Shown here piece after piece: positions 57,141 through 64,000 of a stretch of 64,000 nucleotides of DNA. Made by a program: the position numbers and the translations under genes. Positions within the stretch are counted from its first letter, which is position 1. Every line of letters starts with the position of its first letter. Below the pieces are notes generated by a model. It was given only the letters and a program-made list of their open reading frames with translations, was not told the origin of the DNA and did not search any database. Origin of the DNA: Marsupella aquatica (taxonomy: Eukaryota; Marchantiophyta). The stretch covers positions 7,812,001-7,876,000 of the forward strand of contig OZ316897.1 of the NCBI GenBank assembly GCA_973895155.1, written 5' to 3'.

Positions 57141-59330
57141 ATGGTAAACACCAAACTACGCCATCCGCACCCAATATCTGCCCGAACTACCTTTCAGACC
57201 CGCTGCGTCTCCTTAACTCCTCAAGGTCTGGTTTCACACTGTTCACTCCCACGGTCTGGTTGGAGACTGTTCAAAACTCAAAACACTACCGGCAACTACC
57301 GGCGATAGTCTCATGCACAAACGACAGTATTAATTGTCAATATTAATTGCTGACTTGTAGAAGGAAACATAGTTCACATAATGTCCTCCTCAAAAGAAGG
57401 GAGGCTGTATGGGAAATTAATGCACTCAGAAATACAAACATAAAAATCACAAAAATCTTTAAGAGAATAACAAGTACATACTAAAATGGTTACACACCAC
57501 GACCTAATGTGCATTCCCCATAAAAATTAAGTACTAACCCGTTCTGAAACCCTAAACAGAGAGCCCAAGCCGATCCAGCAGCCTACGTGGCAGGGTAGCA
57601 TTGGGTGAAATCCGTCCGAGTTGGACTACCCGGCCTCGACCCTAGTCCAACGTGGCAGGGGAGCACTTCAAACTTTGCCCGCCTTGCGTGTGCTCGACGC
57701 TCCGTCTGTCCGTCCGCTCCTTCTTTGCACTGCTCCTCCCCTTGGAGCTCTTTGTGTCGTCGAGAGTTTCGAGCTCTCCGCTGATCGTTCCCTCCATTTG
57801 CTGTCTCGTCCCCACTCGTCCCTCGTGCGCATGCATGCATTCAGCATATCTCGCCCTTGTTCTTCTTCGTTTCTTCCTCGTCTTCATCTTTTCGTCTGCT
57901 GTCTAGACCGGTCCGGCCATCGATTCCATCCTTGCGTACTAGTGGAGTAGTATGGGAGACTAATCGAGCGAGCGAGATTTAATTCGTGAATGGCAGTGAT
58001 TCAGGATTTTCTTGTGAGGTGAAGTTTTGGTCGAGCTGAATCGGTCAGTCCTCGATCCAGTCTCTGGCTTGTGGTATACGAGCGAGTGATCGATCGGGAC
58101 GGATGACGGTTGTCTGAATCACATTGATTCTGAACTTTCTAGCGAGGTCAAATTTCTGTTTAGGAGTCCACATCTGACGCACCTTGGTCGAGTCTCTAGC
58201 TTGTGGTGGCGTACGAGAGAGTGTTCGATCCAGCCGAATGTTGCGATCACGCTCAGGTGTTTTGGAAGTGAGATAGCTTTACTTGGGTACGTAGGCGGCT
58301 GCTACTGTTGTTGATCGATCGATCCTGCTTCGTGCTCTGAGCCCCGCGGGTACTGTTCTCGTTGTGTTCTTCACTGGTTAGAGTTTAGCGTAAAACTGTG
58401 GCCGACAATTTCGAATGATTGTCCCCGAGATCGATTCGGTGGTCATTTACAAGGCAATAGGAAAGTTTACCTTCCAAATGTCCATAATGTTAATGGTTCG
58501 AGACTAGTGATTGTACTCGGTAGGAATTTGACTCCTATTGCAATGCTATGGCGTTGCTAGCTTTGGTTGCTCAATACGTGATGCTTTGCTATCCTTACTT
58601 GCAATTTATCTTGCATCCGTTATAATTTTTGTGCTCGTCTATTCTGTAGCGGGCGCTCCTGCTGCTTCGTTAGCCGTTTTTAAAACGTCATATGTGAAAC
58701 CTCGCGAGAAACCAGTTGCACGTAACGAGGGGTCAGGTGCTGAATGCTATCCATCTCTCTCAGTGGTTGGCTCCTAAGCTGCAATCCTTACTTACGCACT
58801 GTACTTCTTTGCGTTCAACCTTTGGTCTTCCACTTGAAATTCTCTCGTCCTTGGATATCTTCATCCGAAAATTCTCTCGTCCTTGGATACGTTCATCCGA
58901 AAGCGCATGGACGGTAAATCACTGGATGTTATGGCCGCCGAACGCCTTGTCCGTGTCTCCACCCCGTCGCTGATTTGATTTTCCAGACTCTGGCCAGTCC
59001 TGGCCTATGCCATGCACGGCATAGCGCCATACGTCTCATCTGTGTATTGATCTCGTCGTCTCCTGCTTCAACAGTAGCAGTTCATAGCACTTGATTGGTT
59101 CTCATGAGGATAGAGTCGGAGTGGTAGAGAGCTACTAAAGGGGGTCGCAGCATCTCGTAGACTTCGACGGTGCACGGCTATCCTGATATTCGCCCTTGCA
59201 AAAGATCTATTAGCGTTCTAAATGGTGCCTGTCTGTGGGTGAGGCAACCTCTGAGAATTTCGGTTACCACCGTGCTGACGTCGATTTTTTCAGGATCCAG
59301 CAATTCTCCGAGTCTGATCGGTTTCTACTG
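57141..59330 (+). other. Spacer, then promoter and long leader of the MYB gene
   Basis: No supported gene. The MULE right end should lie near 57.15-57.35 kb. From about 57600 the sequence is CT-rich and resembles a plant 5' leader. A likely leader-intron acceptor (GATTTTTTCAG) is at 59283-59293, 37 bp before the MYB start. Several upstream ATG frames exist, including a 79-codon frame at 58538-58777 with a hydrophobic stretch. Confidence 0.4.
57990..58250 (+). repeat. Diverged tandem duplication in the MYB leader region
   Basis: GTGATTCAGGATTTTCTTGTGAGGT...GTCTCTGGCTTGTGGT..TACGAGCGAGTGATCGATC is echoed about 130 bp later by TTGATTCTGAACTTTCTAGCGAGGT...GTCTCTAGCTTGTGGT..TACGAGAGAGTGTTCGATC. 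A smaller copy pair (CTCTCGTCCTTGGATA.(C/G)TTCATCCGAAA) lies at 58840-58902. Confidence 0.55.
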
Positions 59331-62300
59331 ATGCGCCCGTCGTTAAAACGCCGTAATGAAAAATCAATGTGCGATCGCCTACCCGTCATGTGGACTAAAG
59401 AGGTTAGCTATGAGCTATGTTGTGTCCTCATAAGAATAAACTTGATTACGTACTATATCTTGACATCAGTAGAGTCCTGACATCAGTAGAGTCCTGTGTC
59501 CTTTAAAATTCCTTGAACAACTTGAGTTGGTTTCGTTTCTTCCATTTCCTGCTCATATGATAATCATGCAAGAGTCAAAATCGCCACAGGGTTTGTTTTG
59601 CGGACGTTTGAGTTCTGGTCTTCTGGACTGCATATATTGCATGCTGAAGACAGTATGAAATTATTGCCAGCGAGATTGATAGAACACTTTCAAAACATTT
59701 GAATTCATCTCGTAACAGCTGTGTATCCGCGTAACTTAGATTCGAGCCCAGTTGCCTCGCACGACCAGAACAATCATGAACCGAAGTATGAAGTCAATGC
59801 GTTCCGAACGCGGGGCCGGGGCTTAGGTAGGACTGGAAGAATATTGACACTAGTGACCATTCTTTAGACATTATTTACGTAAGAGTCTAATAGACCTCAT
59901 GCAAGAGCCGGTATCTTGACGTAGCGTAGCTCGATTTCGCGTTAGTAGCTGCTAGAGATCTCGTGATCTACTAATGTTGGTACGCACTACACGAAGGTTA
60001 AAGATACTGGAAGTGTCTTCCGACTACAAAATCATGATGAAGCTTCTACGTGATGCGTTCCAAGCGAAGTGGATTGAACTTAACTTATCATTGTAATCTA
60101 GCATTGTATCAATACATCATCACATTTAACAAGCTCGTAACATATCAAGCTCTTAACAGCTTTGGTCATGCAGAGGCAGATGATAGTTGAAGAAATTAGC
60201 CAGCGATGTTGTATATATAACATGGCGTAGTGTAATGTGCTCCAGTGGGTTAGAATAAGTGACGTTTGAGCTAGCCTGAGAGTACGTTTTGCTCGCGGGA
60301 GAATGCTATATAGCCAAGACTGAAGTATGGCGGACAATCTTCAGAGTCAAAGTTGTATACAATTCAGCGGACGACGTCTTAATGCTCCCTGTTATCGGAA
60401 AGTTTGATCGTAGAGAATTTTACTTAACACGAAGCCTTCTTCAGAGGCAGGGGGACACTTGAGTGCAAAACATTTTGGGCGTAATCAAGTATATATCCCT
60501 TCTAAATACACAAAATGTACAAGAGTCTGGTCATCACATGTTCTTGCGGTCGGTTGCTTAAATGATGAAGATGTGTAAAGAACTGATAGTTGTGAAGCGC
60601 ACTAACCTACGTTCGGCGAATGTATGTTTGTTGATGATTGTGCGACGTGCAAGTGCCAACTGTCTACAAACATGCACACGTTCGAAAAAGATATTTACGT
60701 TCGGTACTGTTACGCAAATTAAGGGGTTGGTTCACGGATGTTCTTGGTACTTCTGAACGAATACTTCCTCTGAAGCCCATGCCATAACAGTTGGGTATTA
60801 CCAAGTGTAACAAGTGGCGGATTTCTTTCTTGTTTGAACCGTATTGGCTTGGCGTGGTGACTTGCTGCTGTGTCTGGCATGTACAGGAAGACGATATACT
60901 GAGAGACCAAGTAAAAGTGCATGGCATTGACAAGTTCGTATCGCTCCCCTCCTTTCACCGTGTTTCTTTGTCACAATAGAGGGATCTTCTTCTACTTTAA
61001 ATGAATCGTTTGGACGTGAGGCACGCAGACCCGCATGCAGATTGGTTCCGTAGACTGTTCCAGTCATAGGCTCAGTAACCTGTGTCGTGCAAAAGTCGTC
61101 TTGAGTCGTTGTCAATCTTTCTTTGTCCTGTAGTCATATTGAACCAATCTAGAACCGACCAACTTACCTGCAAAGGTTTTGCTCACCAGGCTTTTCCATT
61201 CTTTTCTATTTTGCATGTCCTCGGCTTCGTAATGTGAAGCATACCTTGTTGTTATTGATGATGATTGTTTTAACATCAGGCATGGTAATGTTGGTGTTCT
61301 TTGGATATCAGTCGTCTCGTCCATGCATGGCCACATTCATTTACACTACATTTTAAGCTTTTTGGCTACCGAGATCGGACTGAAGATGTACTGATAATAA
61401 TGTGCCACTTCTCGATCAGGTGGGCAAAGATCGCAACACATCTTTGCGGTAAAACAAGCAGACATTGCAGGCGGCGGTAAGTTTGAAATGCTGTGTTGCT
61501 ACGCAGTACAGCCCAATGATTACTGATAAAACGCCTGATTTATTTGTCCGACAGCCAAAACTCTCGAGTATCCAACATTTCCCCTGTCTGTCAGATATCG
61601 TGTGACTGCTACTACTTACTGACGTCTACCAATTTCTAAACGTAGTTTTACGTCTTGGAAAGGTCCACCGCTTCTGCGACCCGACCTCACCAAATTCAGG
61701 GAGAAAATGTTCGCTTAGTCTAGATGCATGATAATTTGTCAGCTGCAGTTGATTCGAGTCCTTCTCTTGGGTCTGTTGTTGTCTAGTGCAGGTGGCATAT
61801 GTTTCTCAACGTCGTCAACAAACGGGGTGGATGGTCGGCAGACGAGGATGAGCTTCTGCTAGAGGTCACAAAGCCACCCAACTTGTTTGATGTAATTGAG
61901 TTTGAAACCTCTTCTTTATTGTATATATGATCCTGACCACTAGAATTCGCGCAAAACAGGTGAGAACGCGATAACATCTAATTGCCGATGCGTTTCATTC
62001 CAGGCTCACAGAAAATTTGGAAATCGATGGACGGAAATCGCCAAAAAGCTGCCGGGCAGGTACATCAGCTAGCGCTCTTGCATGCGAGCCTGGAAAGAAA
62101 CAATATCAGTTAGTCATCTTGTAGAAACCCCTGCCGCATATGAAAGACTGAGCAACTAGAAAATGTAGCTTGTTGTCGAAGCTTGCTGCTGAGCCATCGT
62201 CCGACGCAACAACCTACTGAGCTGCTTAGCCTGTTCGGTGATACCCTTTGGCAAGAATTTGAATTTAAGGGCAGGAAAGGAAGGGATTATAAAGATTCCG

Positions 62301-64000
62301 AGTAAACAAAGAGGTCGAACACCACGACGCAATACATTATGTATTGTGAATTTCTTCTGTCCCTGTACACAACATCATAGCAACAACCGGAAATGAAGTG
62401 GCGAAATCTCGTGAGTGAACCGTTGTAAAATTCATAGCAAAGAGGTCGAAACGCTGCAAACTACCTACGAATGAAATCTCTCTTCGCTGCAATGCTCCAG
62501 CACGACTTCTATTTTTCGCTGCTCGAAATTGAGTTATGTACCTACACTTCCGTCATCTTGGGGTGGTGGATCATTCCCATTGCAGGACAGACAATGCTGT
62601 GAAGAACCGCTTCTGCGTACTTTGCAAAAAGCAGACAAAGGAGGCAGAGGTTTCGCCTCTGCAAAGGCCTATAGACAGTCCCACGGACACTGCCAGGCAA
62701 CGACTTCCAGAAAGACGATTACTCGAGGGGCAAAACCCCACGACAGGCAGTGGGGCGAACAAGAAGATGAGGTAAGGATCACAATTTGAGGACCATTTCT
62801 TTGTAGCCGAAGAGGAATCGATGGAAAAAATTGAAGGCGTAGCTAGATCGGATCTTTCTATCACTTCATTTTCGCTGAACACTGCCCTTCTGAAACAGTT
62901 CCGAGAAATTTTCCAACGTTTACAATCTCTAATCGAAGTAACGTGTCCGGAATTTTCGCCTTCATCAGGACGGAGGCAAATCATAAGAGAAAGCCAGAGG
63001 TAGCTGTGCAGCAGAGACACCTTGTAGAAACATTACAGAAATGGAAAGGACTACAATCTACTGAAGCCTTGAACTGCTCTCCACATCAAGTTTCACGGGA
63101 AGGAAGTCTGCCGCCCTGGGATTCTGTATCTGAGTCTAACGTATTACACCGAAACACACAAGCGGACAAATTCCAGGGTTGGATGAATTTGCCCATGAAA
63201 GGTAAAGGACGTGCAACTCACCCTCAGATGCAACCAAGAGAAACCGTCTCCCAGTGGGACGGATCTCAGTCAGGTGTAGGCATCAATGATCCTATCTGTT
63301 CCACAAGCTCACGTGTAGGAGAGCCACGACCTTTTAATGTGCAATCTCACATTCCATCTTCCTGCCACTCAAGAATCAAGCAAGAGAATTTGCAGCAGCT
63401 GAAGAGGGCAAATCTAGGGGAAGGAACTGGTGACTGTCCGCACCACCAGAAATTGCTTAAGACCAGTCACTCCACATGGTGCAATGCGAAAAGCATAGAT
63501 GCTGCCACCGATCTACTTCCCCAGCAGAAGACAGACAATGAGCTCCTGCGGTGGTGGAAAGGGTTGGACAAAAACACAATGTCTAATGTTGCCCTTCAGC
63601 ACACGGAGGTTCATGAGGCACTCCCTCATTGGGAGCAGAATCCTCAAGACTGTGTCACTACTTCCCTGAAGCAGCAAAATCCTGTCGATGAAAACCTACC
63701 ACCTTTAAGTGAACTGAGCTCCCTTGCAGCAGCCTTCGTGTCCAACTCCAAAGAGTGCACATTATTAAGTGGCATGCGGAGATGGTCAATGGCGCAACCA
63801 GGAAAACCCTTTGAATATGTGCAGCAGTCAGGTGGAGGTGGGACGCAGATCTGGGACCACTCCTTGGCGAAAGAAGCCAATGCCAATACTGCAAATACAA
63901 GGACAAAAGAAAACATGCACGAATGGCAAGATTGGGACTCTACTGAAGTCGGTAACTACTCTCTCGGCCAGAGTAGGCCACTTGAGCAAACCATGGAGAT
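59331..64000 (+). CDS. R2R3-MYB transcription factor of the FOUR LIPS/MYB88 type, 3' end beyond window
   Basis: Exons 59331-59402, 60887-60933, 61420-61476, 61792-61864, 62004-62059, 62586-62771 and 62969 to the edge are in phase (508 codons so far). R2 reads VMWTKEEDDILRDQVKVHG, KWAKIATHLCGKTSRHCRRRW; R3 reads [42 protein letters not shown]. The sequel CVLCKKQTKEAE and later KKMR match the FLP/MYB88 subgroup, which is distinct from typical R2R3-MYBs. All repeat tryptophans are present except the last of R3, which is Phe as usual here. In Arabidopsis these proteins limit divisions in the stomatal lineage by repressing cell-cycle genes. From 62969 a single open frame runs about 1 kb and is rich in Gln, Ser and Trp-containing phrases. 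That part is not conserved to my knowledge. The 62969 acceptor (TTCGCCTTCATCAG) was chosen by phase. Confidence 0.9.

Noticed and set aside
58538-58777. 79-codon frame with a hydrophobic segment upstream of the MYB gene
   Set aside because: May be an upstream ORF, but there is no conservation or start-context evidence to call a gene.
62821-63003. MYB coding through the frame MEKIEGVARSDLS up to 63003
   Set aside because: No acceptor gives the right phase from exon 62586-62771, and it ends in TAG; the acceptor at 62968 gives a continuous frame to the window edge.

Overview
The window looks like nuclear DNA of a streptophyte (green-plant lineage) with a large, transposon-rich genome. Its host genes have many short GT-AG exons and plant-specific families: a FOUR LIPS/MYB88-type R2R3-MYB, a plant HIR protein, a DUF707 protein and a plant SAM-domain protein. 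The species cannot be named from the sequence; a charophyte alga or a seed-free land plant would fit. There are no bacterial operons, rRNA genes or CRISPR arrays.

Layout. 1-4.7 kb: repeats, including a Helitron 3' end and an inverted-repeat element. 4.69-7.92 kb (+): SAM-domain gene, six coding exons. 8.8-15.2 kb: a 1.5 kb element with 312-bp terminal inverted repeats, then Helitron debris. 15.6-18.64 kb (+): decayed Ty1/copia element with its 3' LTR. 20.08-24.66 kb (+): DUF707 gene, 14 exons. 25.8-28 kb: inverted Helitron-type repeat and a LINE fragment. 31.14-33.72 kb (+): HIR gene, five exons. 35.1-35.6 kb: tandem repeats and a SINE-like unit. About 37-57.1 kb: a MULE (Mutator-like) with two convergent genes, split by a 12,756-bp DNA transposon at 40,630-53,385. 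59.33 kb to the right edge (+): FLP/MYB88-type MYB gene, 3' end outside the window.

The most unusual object is the 12.76-kb transposon. It has AACACAGTGACGG terminal inverted repeats and 4-bp TTGA target-site duplications. It carries three genes: (+) a long protein with a D-D-D transposase-like core; (-) a spliced gene whose exons join in phase to encode a ParB-like domain, a beta-class N6-adenine/N4-cytosine DNA methyltransferase and a Ulp1 (C48) cysteine protease with all catalytic residues present; and (-) a small F-box-like protein. The element also holds about 24 copies of a ~40-bp near-perfect palindrome built on GGGATAC..GTATCCC or GGGATCC..GGATCCC, often spaced about 89 bp (111 bp where coding). 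Methyltransferase, ParB-like protein and regular palindromes together suggest a self-marking or partition-like system inside a eukaryotic transposon. Both large genes are interrupted only by in-frame TAG/TGA codons, never by frameshifts, a pattern expected from C-to-T decay of methylated cytosines.

Gene models were made by eye from splice consensus, codon phase and remembered family motifs; none was tested by search or RNA data.
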